Shown here: positions 39,545 through 48,938 of the stretch, piece after piece
How the letters are laid out: each line of letters begins with the position of its first letter
Position numbering within the stretch: position 1 is the stretch's first letter
Origin: Paenochrobactrum gallinarii
GTDB lineage: Bacteria; Pseudomonadota; Alphaproteobacteria; Rhizobiales; Rhizobiaceae
Reading direction: 5' to 3'
Length of the DNA: 64,000 nucleotides
Assembly (NCBI RefSeq): GCF_014205685.1
Contig: NZ_JACIIU010000002.1
Coordinates: forward strand, 186,001-250,000
Translations under genes and position numbers: made by a program
The notes under the pieces: model-generated
Told to the model about the DNA's origin: nothing
What the model saw: only the letters and a program-made list of their open reading frames with translations
Database searches by the model: none

Positions 39545-39584
39545 AAAGGCGGCCATCATGAGAAATCCCACGAAAACCGCCTTT
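39545..39584 (-). terminator. Probable terminator after the Atm1-like ABC gene
   Basis: AAAGGCGG and CCGCCTTT are separated by 24 bases and followed on the minus strand by CTTTTTATT. The long loop makes it weaker than the others. It lies 42 bp past the ABC gene stop; the remaining gap to psd shows nothing else. Confidence 0.6.
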
Positions 39585-39625
39585 TATCAGATATTTAGCT
39601 CAATATTTTGAGAAAGAGATTCTGC

Positions 39626-41488
39626 TTACAAAATACCCAGATCATCACGTTCGCGAACCTGACGCAGACGTTCTTCTGCCTCGGTTGCTTCACGCTGGCG
39701 ATCCCACATCGAAGCATAAAGCCCCTTTTGCGCGAGCAACTGACGATGCGTGCCTTTTTCAGCAATAGCGCCCTCTTTCAGCACGATAATCTCATCAGCA
39801 TTGATCACAGTCGAGAGACGATGCGCGATCACTAAAGTGGTGCGGTCGCGGCTGACGAGATCAAGCGCCTGCTGAATTTCCTGCTCGGTGGCGGTATCAA
39901 GAGCTGATGTCGCTTCATCCAAAATCAGGATTGGCGGTGCTTTCAAAATGGTACGGGCAATCGCTACGCGTTGTTTTTCGCCACCCGACAATTTCAAACC
40001 GCGCTCACCCACCATCGACTGATAACCTTCAGGCAAATGTTTGATGAAGCCGGAGATTTGCGCTAGTTCCGCCGCGCGCTCCACTTCCTCTTCACTCGCA
40101 GACATGCGGCCATAGCGGATATTGTAGGCAATCGTATCGTTAAAAAGCACAGTATCCTGCGGCACCATACCAATCGAATGACGCAAGCTTTCCTGCTGCA
40201 CATCCCGCACATCCTGCCCGTCAATGGTAATCGCACCCGACTGAATATCGTAAAAGCGGAACAGCAAGCGTGACAAAGTTGATTTACCAGCACCTGATGG
40301 CCCGACAATGGCGACAGTTTTACCGGCAGGCACTTCAAAGCTGATGCCCTTCAAAATCGGACGGGACGGATCATAGGCAAAATGCACATCATCAAAACGG
40401 ATGGCGCCATCGCGCACTTCCAGTGCTTTTGCTTGCGGTTTGTCCTGCACTTCCTGATCGACATCCAGAAGGTCAAACATCTGCTCAATATCGGTCAGCC
40501 CCTGACGGATTTCACGATAGATAAAGCCGATGAAATTGAGCGGTATCGACAACTGCATCAAAAGCGCATTGATGAAGACAAAATCACCCAGCGACTGCGT
40601 TCCGGCCTTCACTTCCATTGCTGACATCACCATCACGATGGCCATACCAACACCGAAAATGACCGCTTGACCAAAGTTGAGCCAGCCAAGTGATGTCCAT
40701 GTCTGGGTAGCTGCTTTTTCATAGCGCGCCATGGCACTATCAAAGCGCTTGGCTTCCATCGCTTCATTGCCGAAATATTTCACGGTCTCGAAGTTCAGCA
40801 GGGAATCAATCGCTTTAGTATTGGCTTCCGTGTCGGAATTATTCATCTCGCGACGGATATTGATGCGCCAGTCACTGGCTTTGATGGTAAACCATGTGTA
40901 AGCCCAAACGGTTACAGCAACCACGGCAAGGTAAGAAAAGCCGTAAGCATAAGCAAAAATGATCGCTGTCAGCGCAAATTCCAGCACCGTTGGCGCGGTG
41001 TTGAGAATGGTAAAGCGAACAATGGTTTCAATACCCTTGGTGCCGCGCTCAATCACGCGCGACAGCCCGCCGGTGCGGCGCTCTAAGTGAAAGCGCAAAG
41101 ATAATTGGTGCATATGCACAAATGTTTTATAAGCCAGTTGACGCACGGCATATTGGCCAACACTGGCAAACAGCGCATCGCGCAACTGGTTCAAACCAGC
41201 CTGAATGATGCGTGCAGCGTTATAAGCCACCACCAACATCACCGCACCTACCAAAATCGCAGGAATAAAATCCGGTGCATTTAACTGACCGTTCAATGCA
41301 TTGGTGACCCATTTGAAAAAATAAGGCACGGAGATCAGAACCAGCTTGGCAATCACCAGATAGAAACTCGCCCAGATCACCCGCATACGCAGATCAGGAC
41401 GCTCTGCCGGCCACATATAAGGCCATAAGTTGCGCAATGTCCGGAAAGTCTGTCCGGATTCCGCAGAAACCGTTTTGCCATTATTCAT
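39626..41488 (-). CDS. Atm1/HMT1-type ABC transporter (fused permease and ATPase)
   Basis: The 620-residue half-transporter has six membrane helices (about residues 30-320) and an ATPase domain: Walker A GPSGAGKSTLSRL near 395, signature LSGGEKQRVAIART near 500, Walker B ILILDEATSALD. The N-terminal wording (YFFKWVTNALNG, LRDALFASVGQYAVRQLA, HLERRTGGLSRVIERGTKG) matches the ABCB7/Atm1 group, whose bacterial member from Novosphingobium exports glutathione-metal or oxidised glutathione species. A role in metal or thiol stress is inferred. An ArsR gene lies 91 bp upstream on the same strand, separated by a 45-bp tandem repeat. Confidence 0.92.
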   Translation of the reverse strand: MNNGKTVSAESGQTFRTLRNLWPYMWPAERPDLRMRVIWASFYLVIAKLVLISVPYFFKWVTNALNGQLNAPDFIPAILVGAVMLVVAYNAARIIQAGLNQLRDALFASVGQYAVRQLAYKTFVHMHQLSLRFHLERRTGGLSRVIERGTKGIETIVRFTILNTAPTVLEFALTAIIFAYAYGFSYLAVVAVTVWAYTWFTIKASDWRINIRREMNNSDTEANTKAIDSLLNFETVKYFGNEAMEAKRFDSAMARYEKAATQTWTSLGWLNFGQAVIFGVGMAIVMVMSAMEVKAGTQSLGDFVFINALLMQLSIPLNFIGFIYREIRQGLTDIEQMFDLLDVDQEVQDKPQAKALEVRDGAIRFDDVHFAYDPSRPILKGISFEVPAGKTVAIVGPSGAGKSTLSRLLFRFYDIQSGAITIDGQDVRDVQQESLRHSIGMVPQDTVLFNDTIAYNIRYGRMSASEEEVERAAELAQISGFIKHLPEGYQSMVGERGLKLSGGEKQRVAIARTILKAPPILILDEATSALDTATEQEIQQALDLVSRDRTTLVIAHRLSTVINADEIIVLKEGAIAEKGTHRQLLAQKGLYASMWDRQREATEAEERLRQVRERDDLGIL

Positions 41489-41500
41489 AAGATTATCTTT

Positions 41501-41590
41501 CAGGGAATTTCATTGAAGTGATTAAATACGTGGCTTAATCGCAGGCAGGGAATTTCATGGAAGCGATTAAATACGAGGCTTAATCGCAGG
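41501..41590. repeat. Two tandem 45-bp repeats spanning the end of arsR
   Basis: Units 41501-41545 and 41546-41590 differ at three positions. Unit 2 includes the arsR stop and its last three codons, so the array probably arose by duplication of the gene's 3' end. Unit 2 holds an 8-bp dyad (GCGATTAA/TTAATCGC); unit 1 keeps 6 bp of it. The array fills most of the arsR to ABC gap. Confidence 0.9.
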
Positions 41591-41921
41591 TCGGCGGCTT
41601 TACGCATAAAAGTGACAATTGAGAAAAATGATCTTTGATATAATCAAGCCGTGCATGATTGACGCTGTAGCGCGAATTCTGCCGGTCAGCGCGGAAATCA
41701 ATCAGCCCTGCCTGTACCAAAACTTTCAAATGCTGAGAGACGGTTGATTGGGCAAGGTCATGCCCGCCGACAATGTCTTTGCAGCAAGCCTCATGCAGAC
41801 TCAACTGCCGCAAAATGGTTAAACGAACCGGATGCGCCAGCGCTGCATAAATGCGCGCCGCCTCTTCATCCTCAATTTTATAGTTAGCCAATGAACAGGC
41901 TTGGGTGCTTTGATCCTTCAT
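41580..41921 (-). CDS. ArsR/SmtB-family metalloregulator
   Basis: The 113-residue winged-helix repressor has LAHPVRLTILRQL near residue 28 and the recognition helix LAQSTVSQHLKVLVQAGLI near 56. Cys46-Cys47 (HEACCKD) occupies the place of the ArsR-type metal motif in helix 3; Cys9, Cys106 and Cys112 are further possible ligands or redox sites. Families with such cysteines sense arsenite, cadmium, copper or thiol oxidants; the inducer here is unknown. It is upstream of, and co-directional with, the Atm1-like exporter. Its start codon lies inside a 45-bp palindrome, a likely autoregulatory operator. Confidence 0.92.
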   Translation of the reverse strand: MKDQSTQACSLANYKIEDEEAARIYAALAHPVRLTILRQLSLHEACCKDIVGGHDLAQSTVSQHLKVLVQAGLIDFRADRQNSRYSVNHARLDYIKDHFSQLSLLCVKPPTCD

Positions 41922-41953
41922 CGTAAATCGTCGATATACGATGAAGGATCAAA
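41909..41953. promoter_or_regulatory. 45-bp near-perfect palindrome over the arsR start (putative operator)
   Basis: 22-bp arms around one central base match except at one symmetric pair (41926/41936). The left arm contains the arsR start codon and first base pairs of the gene; the mirror arm carries the same ATG-AAG-GAT-CAA on the plus strand. Dyads at regulator starts are common operators for ArsR proteins; binding is inferred. Confidence 0.6.
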
Positions 41954-41979
41954 TTACAAGCTTTTTGCTATCAGCCTAT

Positions 41980-43335
41980 TTAAGGCTTTGGATTAGTCTC
42001 ACGCAATGCATTGGCTGCATCCGTGTCAGACAAAGGCTGATCGGGCATAGTGAAAACCTGCCCCGGCCAAATCAGGTCAGGGTTACGGATCTGATCGCGG
42101 TTTGCCAGATAGATTGTGGTGTAGCGTGTGCCTTTGCCATAAGTGCGCTTGGAAATTGTCCAGAGATTATCGCCCTTACGGATGATAACCGAACCGCTGA
42201 CATGTTCCAAAGCCGGTGTTTGCGAAGTCACTTCACTTGCCTGCATTGGTGCATTGGCTGGTTCTTGAGCATTATCAGGCGTTTGATTTGCTGCCTTATG
42301 CGCTTTCAAGGAAGGTGCAACAGCAGAAATATTATCACCAGCCTCTCTGCGGAACGGCACGCGCGCACTGGCAATGACCTTCTGGCTTTTATTCAAAAGA
42401 TCGGCGCGGATGATGTAATCACCCACAGCCAAGGGCTGTTGACTTTCCACCAGAAAACGCCCTTCCGGTGAGACAGCACTGCGGCCAAGCATTTTTTCAT
42501 TGGCATAAACAATCACGCTGTGATCAGGCATGGCCTGACCGGCAATGTAAATAGTATTGACTTCAATTTCTACTGCCTCGACGGCAATCGGTGCGTCCTT
42601 AGCGGAAGCATCGCTCACAGCATCTGATGCATCTTTATCATTGATTTGCGCTGCCTGTTCGCCATCATTAGGTTGAGTTTTCACGTCATCCGTATGCGGC
42701 CTGGTGATCATGCGGCTCGCCTGCCCCGGCTCTTCCACCAGTGCCAGCACCTGACCATTAACAGCATCGGGAATAGAAACAATGGCGGTTTGCGCAGAAG
42801 TCGCCACTTTATTATCAGTGCTCGTGCTACGCAGAACCAAACTATGATCACCCGGCTTCAGCGCTTCATCAAAAGCAATGACGAAATCACCATTTTCGGT
42901 GGCTTTGACAGAACCTAAAACGCGCGAACCTGACAGAACATCAACCGCAGCGCCGGGCAAGGATTTTCCGGCAATCACCACACCGCCATCCGGCTCGACG
43001 CGCACCAGATCAAACACCGGCACCTCAACTCCAAGCGTTGTCGCATTGGTATTATCCGCAGATGCCGGTTCTTTGTTCTCTGTTGTGCTTTGTGGTTCCA
43101 CAGCAGCAGGCTCAACAATTTTTAGCTCAGTTACTGGTTTTTGTGCAGGTTCTGTCACTTGTGGCGCAGTTGCTTCAGGTGCTGTTTTTGTCTCAACAGG
43201 TGCTTGTGTCACCGGCTGCGATACATCCGTGCCTTTAACAGGCGTATTTTTAACGGGAAAACCGCAAAATGCCAGCACTCCACCAAGAATGACAACAACA
43301 GCAAAACCTACCAAGGCATATCGGCTCTTTTGCAT
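41980..43335 (-). CDS. LysM-domain protein with bacterial Ig-like segments
   Basis: One N-terminal membrane helix (about residues 7-27) anchors a long Pro/Thr/Glu-rich region (30-105). Two Ig-like or carboxypeptidase-regulatory-like segments follow (VFDLVRVEPDGGVVIAGKSL near 110 and VNTIYIAGQAMPDHSVIVYA near 265), and a single C-terminal LysM domain (IRKGDNLWTISKRTYG near 395, then PDLIWPGQVFTMP). It probably binds peptidoglycan from the inner membrane. This layout is common in Rhizobiales but has no settled function. It diverges from the LOG gene. Confidence 0.88.
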   Translation of the reverse strand: MQKSRYALVGFAVVVILGGVLAFCGFPVKNTPVKGTDVSQPVTQAPVETKTAPEATAPQVTEPAQKPVTELKIVEPAAVEPQSTTENKEPASADNTNATTLGVEVPVFDLVRVEPDGGVVIAGKSLPGAAVDVLSGSRVLGSVKATENGDFVIAFDEALKPGDHSLVLRSTSTDNKVATSAQTAIVSIPDAVNGQVLALVEEPGQASRMITRPHTDDVKTQPNDGEQAAQINDKDASDAVSDASAKDAPIAVEAVEIEVNTIYIAGQAMPDHSVIVYANEKMLGRSAVSPEGRFLVESQQPLAVGDYIIRADLLNKSQKVIASARVPFRREAGDNISAVAPSLKAHKAANQTPDNAQEPANAPMQASEVTSQTPALEHVSGSVIIRKGDNLWTISKRTYGKGTRYTTIYLANRDQIRNPDLIWPGQVFTMPDQPLSDTDAANALRETNPKP

Positions 43336-43506
43336 TTTTCTTTATCCTTCACACGGCCGCTTTTACAGTGGTTTACAGTCTTTTTCTCAACACTACAAGA
43401 AAGCTGCACATCGACAACATAAACTATCCGCTTTATGTTTGAGCCTTGCCATTTAAACAGTTATAAAAGCTTCCAATTTTCATACTCATAGAAGTTCAGG
43501 AATACT

Positions 43507-44109
43507 ATGTCCGAGATTAAGTCTATCTGTGTTTATTGCGGTTCATCAACCGGTAACAATCCTGCCTATCGTGAGGCTGGCCTTGCCTTGGGTCGCTCGC
43601 TGGCCGAACATAAAATCCGCCTTGTTTATGGCGGTGGCACCAAAGGCATTATGGGCGCTGTTGCCGAAGGCGTGATGCAAAATGGCGGCAAAGTACTTGG
43701 AATTATTCCGGAATTTTTGATTGCCAAAGAAGCCAGCGATGCAGGCATCACACATTTAAACGAAGTGATTGTCACCAAAGACATGCATGAGCGCAAACAT
43801 TTGATGTTCCAGCATTCTGATGCTTTCGTAACCTTGCCGGGCGGTATCGGCACAGTGGAAGAAATCGTGGAAATGATGACATGGGCGCAGCTTGGCCGTC
43901 ATAAAAAGCCGATGGTTTTTGCTAATATCAACCAGTTCTGGCAGCCCATGCTGACCCTCATTGACCATATGCGCAATGAGGGCTTCATCCATACCAACCA
44001 CCAGCTACAGCCTTTGGTGATTGATGAAGTTAAAGATATTGTTCCGGCAATTTTAGCACAAAACGGCCGTGATAAGTCCGGCGATGCCGATATCATCAGC
44101 CGTATGTAA
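43507..44109 (+). CDS. LOG family protein (TIGR00730)
   Basis: The protein has the Rossmann-like fold and motifs of LOG nucleotide 5'-monophosphate phosphoribohydrolases: VYCGSSTGNNPAY at the start, YGGGTKGIMGAVAEG near residue 40, and the catalytic PGGIGTVEEIVEMMTW near 117. Known members cleave AMP or cytokinin riboside monophosphates to ribose 5-phosphate and free base. Length 200. Bacterial copies may serve purine salvage; cytokinin production is not implied. Confidence 0.92.
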   Translation: MSEIKSICVYCGSSTGNNPAYREAGLALGRSLAEHKIRLVYGGGTKGIMGAVAEGVMQNGGKVLGIIPEFLIAKEASDAGITHLNEVIVTKDMHERKHLMFQHSDAFVTLPGGIGTVEEIVEMMTWAQLGRHKKPMVFANINQFWQPMLTLIDHMRNEGFIHTNHQLQPLVIDEVKDIVPAILAQNGRDKSGDADIISRM

Positions 44110-44119
44110 CAGACAGATC

Positions 44120-44146
44120 AAACAGGCTGAATTATTCAGCCTGTTT
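44120..44146. terminator. Bidirectional hairpin with the rarD stop codon in its loop
   Basis: 12-bp perfect arms (44120-44131 and 44135-44146; core CAGGCTGAA/TTCAGCCTG) enclose the three bases that are the rarD stop. It lies between the convergent LOG and rarD genes, so the last codons of rarD form part of the stem. Confidence 0.75.
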
Positions 44147-45049
44147 GTTTGCGCGATATTGCGTAAAGCTTGACCAGCTATAAATAACCAGCCCGATCCA
44201 GATCAGCACAAAAGCGCCGAGATCAATCTTGGCAAATGGTTCTTTGAAGACAAAAACCGCGATCAGGAACATCAAAGTCGGCGCGATATACTGCATCAGA
44301 CCCAATGTCATATAGCGCAGTAATTTAGCGCCCTTGGCAAAGAGAATAAGCGGAATTGCCGTAAACGGGCCTGCCAGTACCAGCCAGCCAATATCTGTCC
44401 ACGTGCCATGCACAAAATGATCCTGACTTTTGCCAACCAGCATCAGAAAATAGATAAATGCCGGCAGAAAGACGATCATAATTTCCAGCGTAAAGCCCGG
44501 CAATGCAGCAACTGGCATCGACTTGCGGAAGAAACCGTAAAGACTGAATGTCAGTGGCAAGGCCAGCGAAATCCACGGCAAGCCACCATGGCTGATGGCC
44601 AGCAAAACAACAGCAGCAGCGGCAAAACCAATGGAAACCCACTGCGTTTTGTTCAAACGCTCATTCAAAAACAGGCTTGCCAGCAACACATTCAGCAGCG
44701 GATTGATATAATAGCCCAGCGCTGACGCAACTGTTTGGCCATGTTCAATAGCCCAGACATAGATCAGCCAGTTTGAAGTGACTAAAAGACCGGTGACCAA
44801 CCCCATTCCAACCAATTTAGGCTGGCGCAGAATAGCTACCATTTCTTTCAGCTGCCCTGATAAAGCAAGCAATATAACAGCCACCGGCAATGACCAGATG
44901 ACACGGTTTACAACCACTTCAAGGCTTGGAATATAACTCACAGCCTTGAGATAAAGTGGTAATGCGCCCCATAAAGCATAAGCACTTAACGCATAGAAAA
45001 ATCCACGCGCGCTATCACTGCTCGTTGATGATGATGGTGACTTTGTCAT
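44132..45049 (-). CDS. rarD: RarD-type EamA-family transporter
   Basis: The protein has ten membrane helices in two EamA repeats. FFYALSAYALWGALPLYLKA at the start, NRVIWSLPVA near 45 and GYYINPLLNVLLASLFLNE near 100 are the RarD (TIGR00688) pattern. The substrate is not established; E. coli RarD was linked to chloramphenicol sensitivity, so drug/metabolite export is only a family-level guess. Length 305. Confidence 0.9.
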   Translation of the reverse strand: MTKSPSSSTSSDSARGFFYALSAYALWGALPLYLKAVSYIPSLEVVVNRVIWSLPVAVILLALSGQLKEMVAILRQPKLVGMGLVTGLLVTSNWLIYVWAIEHGQTVASALGYYINPLLNVLLASLFLNERLNKTQWVSIGFAAAAVVLLAISHGGLPWISLALPLTFSLYGFFRKSMPVAALPGFTLEIMIVFLPAFIYFLMLVGKSQDHFVHGTWTDIGWLVLAGPFTAIPLILFAKGAKLLRYMTLGLMQYIAPTLMFLIAVFVFKEPFAKIDLGAFVLIWIGLVIYSWSSFTQYRANKQAE

Positions 45050-45141
45050 GAATGTCCAAACAATCCGAGCAGGTCAAAAGGCTATCTGCTCACAGCCACC
45101 GATTTAAAAACAACCGGTGGCTATCCATAATTTGCAAAAAG

Positions 45142-46788
45142 CTAATTGACCAGTCCGATACCGGCCAATGAGCGGTTTTTCATCAGTTTATAAATCACCG
45201 AATCCATCAATGCCTGAAAAGATGCATCAATAATATTGTCGGAAACCCCAACCGTACGCCAGCGGGCACCGCTTGCATCACCTGATTCAATTAAAACACG
45301 GGTGATAGCAGCCGTACCGCCATTGAGAATACGCACTTTAAAATCAACCAGCTCCAGATCAGAAATTTCATCCTGATAACAGCCTAAATCTTTGCGCAAT
45401 GCGATATCAAGCGCGTTGACCGGCCCATGCCCTTCGGCCACCGACATTTTCTGCTCACCATCCACCTGAAGTTTAACAACAGCTTCTGAAACGGTGATCA
45501 GATTGCCGGTGGCATCAAAGCGACGCTCCACCATACAACGGAACGAATCGACTTTGAAAAACTCAGGGATCGGCATCAGGCTATTGCGTGCCAGCAGTTC
45601 AAAACTGGCATCTGCGCCTTCATAGGCATAGCCTTCCGCTTCACGCTCCTTCACCAGCGATATCAGCATATCAAGACGTGAATCATCACGAGAAACCTTG
45701 ATGCCGTGACGTTGCAACTCAGCCAGAAAGTTGGATTTTCCGCCCTGATCGGACACCATCACCCGCCGATGATTGCCAACTGTTTCAGGTGGTACATGTT
45801 CGTAGGTCTTTGGCTCTTTCAACAGTGCGGACGCATGAATACCGGCTTTGGTGGCAAATGCAGAGCTGCCGATAAAAGGCGCTTGTTCTGCTGGTGCGCG
45901 ATTTAAAATATCATCAAAAGCGCGGGAAAGTCGGGTCAGGTCTTTCAGTTTTTCATCATTGATGCCAAGCGAAAAACGATCAGCCCAATAAGGCTTAAGC
46001 ATCAAAGTCGGGATCAATGTCACCAGATTAGCATTGCCGCAACGTTCACCAATACCATTCAATGTGCCCTGCACCTGACGCACACCGGCATCAATGGCAG
46101 CCAAGGAAACAGCAACCGCCTGCTCAGTGTCATTATGGGCGTGAATGCCGAGGTGATCACCCGGTACCACCTCCATAACGGCTTGAATAATATCATGAAT
46201 TTCAGCAGGCTGCGTGCCGCCATTGGTGTCACACAACACAATCCAGCGCGCGCCCGCATCATAGGCCGCCTTAGCACAAGCCAGTGCATATTCAGGATTA
46301 GCCTTAAAGCCATCAAAGAAATGTTCGCAATCGACCAGCGCTTCACGCCCTGCATCACAGGCCGCCTGAACAGATGCCGTGATGGATTCCAGATTTTCAT
46401 CCAAGGTGCAGCCAAGTGCCAAATGCACATGGTAATCCCATGCTTTGGCAACAAAGCACAGGCTATCGCTTTTTGCCTGCAACAAAACCGCAAGCCCCGG
46501 ATCATTGGAAGCGGAAAGCCCTGACCGCTTGGTCATGCCGAAGGCTGCAAATTTTGCCTTTTTCGTCTGTTTGGCTTCAAAGAAGGCGGTGTCGGTAGGG
46601 TTAGCGCCCGGATAACCGCCCTCAATATAATCCATGCCGAAATCATCCAGCAAAACTGCAATGGCTTTTTTGTCTTCTACCGAAAAATCAACCCCCGGCG
46701 TCTGCTGGCCGTCACGCAAGGTCGTGTCGTAGATATAGATGCGTTCTTTGCGCACTGGCTCTCCCCCATTATTATTTCCGCCGGTCAT
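45142..46788 (-). CDS. cimA: (R)-citramalate synthase (CimA/LeuA-like)
   Basis: The TIGR00977-type enzyme condenses pyruvate with acetyl-CoA to citramalate, a threonine-independent start to isoleucine. [18 protein letters not shown] near residue 18, the metal-binding His pair in [15 protein letters not shown] and [15 protein letters not shown] are present, with a C-terminal LeuA-type regulatory domain (about 410-540). I use the ATG at 46788, which overlaps the cysS stop by 4 bp and has GGAAG upstream; the ATG at 46803 lacks a ribosome binding site. Assignment against 2-isopropylmalate synthase rests on subfamily wording ([18 protein letters not shown]). Confidence 0.9.
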   Translation of the reverse strand: MTGGNNNGGEPVRKERIYIYDTTLRDGQQTPGVDFSVEDKKAIAVLLDDFGMDYIEGGYPGANPTDTAFFEAKQTKKAKFAAFGMTKRSGLSASNDPGLAVLLQAKSDSLCFVAKAWDYHVHLALGCTLDENLESITASVQAACDAGREALVDCEHFFDGFKANPEYALACAKAAYDAGARWIVLCDTNGGTQPAEIHDIIQAVMEVVPGDHLGIHAHNDTEQAVAVSLAAIDAGVRQVQGTLNGIGERCGNANLVTLIPTLMLKPYWADRFSLGINDEKLKDLTRLSRAFDDILNRAPAEQAPFIGSSAFATKAGIHASALLKEPKTYEHVPPETVGNHRRVMVSDQGGKSNFLAELQRHGIKVSRDDSRLDMLISLVKEREAEGYAYEGADASFELLARNSLMPIPEFFKVDSFRCMVERRFDATGNLITVSEAVVKLQVDGEQKMSVAEGHGPVNALDIALRKDLGCYQDEISDLELVDFKVRILNGGTAAITRVLIESGDASGARWRTVGVSDNIIDASFQALMDSVIYKLMKNRSLAGIGLVN

Positions 46789-48329
46789 CGCACCACTTCC
46801 CATGTGGTGACACGTTCACCGCTGACCGGATCTTTGCCATCTTTCAACTGGATTCCTTCAGCCAATAAGGCATCACGAATTCGATCTGCTTCCGGCCAGT
46901 TTTTAGCTGCAATCAAAGCCAGACGCTCATTGATTTTGGCTTCAATCGCATCAGCCTGATCGGCTTTGACCTCAGCAAAAAGTGTTGCATTTTCTGCCAT
47001 GAACAGCGGATCAAAAAGGCCAAGCAAAGCCAATCCCTGTCCAAGCAGCGCAATGTTCTTATCCTTATAAGCTTTGCGCAGAACAGTGATACCTGCCCAG
47101 CTGTTAATGTCATCGCTAAGCGCTTCAACCAGTTCAGACACCTGATCAAGCTCTGCAGTCAGGCCAAAGCCTTCTTCACGCAGTAAACGATACCAGCGCA
47201 GCAATTCATCGCTTGATTCTTCCAGACGCTGTGACGTCCAGTTGATCGGCTCACGATAAAGCGTCTGCAGCATGGAGAAGCGCGCAGCCAAGCCCACCCA
47301 TTGTTCACGTTCACGCGCTGTCGCATCTGTTTTTTCCAGATGTGAGAAAGCCGCCAGATCACTGTTCAAAACATCTCGGATAGTGATGAAATTGCCAAGC
47401 GATTTGGACATTTTCTGTCCTTCAACCTGCAAGAAACCATTATGCATCCAGATATTGGCCATGCGCTGCGTCTCAAATGCGCAGCATGTCTGGGCAATCT
47501 CGTTTTCATGATGCGGGAAGACCAGATCGATACCACCGGCATGAATATCAAAAATATTCTTTTCCGGATCATCGCACTGCAAACCACCGCCATAAGGCTC
47601 AAGCAATTTAGCCATCGCCATGGCAGAGCACTCGATATGCCAGCCCGGACGACCATTAACCGCGATACCAGCCGGTGACGGCCAGCCCGGTTCACCCTGC
47701 TTTGAAGGTTTCCAAAGCACAAAATCCATTTCGTCGCGTTTATAGGAAGCGACATCAACACGAGCGCCTGCCAGCATTTCGTCCAGTGAGCGACGAGCCA
47801 GTGCGCCATAACGGGCACCATAACCGGAACCTGCCTTCTCGTTCATTGCTGATGGTGAGAACAGCACATGATCATCGGCCACATAAGCCACCCCACGGGC
47901 CACCAAACGGTCGATCAGCGCGCGCATTTCATCCATATGATCGGTTGCACGCGGCTGGTGGGTGGGCGCCAGATTACCCAGCGCTGTTACATCCGCCTGA
48001 AACTGTGCATTGGTGCTTTCCGTTACTTTTCGTATGGCTTCGTTAAACGGCAAATCCGGATAATCACGCACCGCACGCGCATTAATCTTATCATCCACAT
48101 CCGTGATGTTACGCGCATAAGTGACATGGTTTTCACCATAAACATGACGCAACAAGCGGAAAAGAATATCAAAAACGATAACCGGACGTGCATTGCCGAT
48201 ATGGGCAAAATCATAAACTGTCGGCCCGCAGACATACATACGCACATTTTCCGCATCAATCGGAACGAAGGTTTCCTTTGAGCGGGTCAGCGTATTGTAC
48301 AGTCTTAATTCTATATTTTGGGCAGTCAT
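46785..48329 (-). CDS. cysS: Cysteinyl-tRNA synthetase
   Basis: CysRS charges tRNA-Cys. It has the class I HIGH-type motif [12 protein letters not shown] near residue 41, the zinc-binding YVCGPTVYD near 28 with [10 protein letters not shown] near 230, and KMSKSLGN near 292. Length 514; an insertion between [15 protein letters not shown] and the catalytic centre is usual for the rhizobial form. It overlaps cimA by 4 bp. Linkage with cimA is conserved in alphaproteobacteria. Confidence 0.97.
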   Translation of the reverse strand: MTAQNIELRLYNTLTRSKETFVPIDAENVRMYVCGPTVYDFAHIGNARPVIVFDILFRLLRHVYGENHVTYARNITDVDDKINARAVRDYPDLPFNEAIRKVTESTNAQFQADVTALGNLAPTHQPRATDHMDEMRALIDRLVARGVAYVADDHVLFSPSAMNEKAGSGYGARYGALARRSLDEMLAGARVDVASYKRDEMDFVLWKPSKQGEPGWPSPAGIAVNGRPGWHIECSAMAMAKLLEPYGGGLQCDDPEKNIFDIHAGGIDLVFPHHENEIAQTCCAFETQRMANIWMHNGFLQVEGQKMSKSLGNFITIRDVLNSDLAAFSHLEKTDATAREREQWVGLAARFSMLQTLYREPINWTSQRLEESSDELLRWYRLLREEGFGLTAELDQVSELVEALSDDINSWAGITVLRKAYKDKNIALLGQGLALLGLFDPLFMAENATLFAEVKADQADAIEAKINERLALIAAKNWPEADRIRDALLAEGIQLKDGKDPVSGERVTTWEVVR

Positions 48330-48734
48330 TGATCAGTCCCCTAAAAGCATCACACAAGATGCAAGCAACACAAAAACGTACTTGTCACAGCCCGCTGGCC
48401 GGAACGTTGTCATCTTGGATGTAAAAAGGAGACGAAAACGGCCGAGCCAGCAGAATGCTAGCTAATAATAATCGCACAAATACAAGTGGTGGTGGCGTTT
48501 ATCGTTTTCATAAAGTCACTTATCTCTGCCGCACCGGCTTTCGTCAAGTGATTTCTGATGCCTGGTTGTGATCTAAGATGCCGCAGCCATCTGTGATTGT
48601 GCGCAATTTCAAATTGTTACGAATTTCATAGAAACACCTTAAATCAGGCTCCAAGAAACCTTTTTTCAGACTAATTCTTTGGTGAAATTAGCAGCCAGCA
48701 AATCATCACCACCTCCTCCCAAAGGTATTTTGAA
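48330..48734. other. 405-bp divergent gap between cysS and a small gene
   Basis: I find no gene, tRNA or clear terminator. The gap must hold the cysS promoter on the minus strand and that of the 62-residue gene on the plus strand. Short repeats of CATCTTG occur near 48355 and 48410, but no operator or riboswitch could be recognised. Confidence 0.5.
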
Positions 48735-48923
48735 ATGACCAGCACCCAACACCAGCGCTCAAATAAGCAAGCCGATCACTTGTTAGCGCATTACCGCAAA
48801 ATCGGCTCACCGGCCATTCTGGCAGCCGTGCGCCATATGTCATCGCGCAATAAAGTCCCGCATATCGGATATAGTCATTATAGCCAGAAGGCTCTGACCT
48901 TTGTGCTCAGCCGTAACGGCTGA
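48735..48923 (+). CDS. Small basic protein of unknown function, 62 residues
   Basis: The frame starts with an ATG preceded by AAAGG at nine bases. It reads as a short, His/Lys/Arg-rich soluble protein with a predicted helix (ADHLLAHYRKIGSPAILAAV). No signal or membrane segment is seen. It stands alone in its own orientation between cysS and lysE, and no longer frame overlaps it. I think it is a real conserved small gene of Brucella relatives, but that rests on memory and codon pattern; no function is known. Confidence 0.5.
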   Translation: MTSTQHQRSNKQADHLLAHYRKIGSPAILAAVRHMSSRNKVPHIGYSHYSQKALTFVLSRNG

Positions 48924-48938
48924 GCCAGTCTGAATTTA

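Noticed and set aside
41941-42471. 176-codon plus-strand frame starting MKDQ, opposite the LysM gene
   Set aside because: The MKDQ start is just the mirrored arm of the arsR palindrome, and the remainder is antisense to a real gene with good domain signatures.
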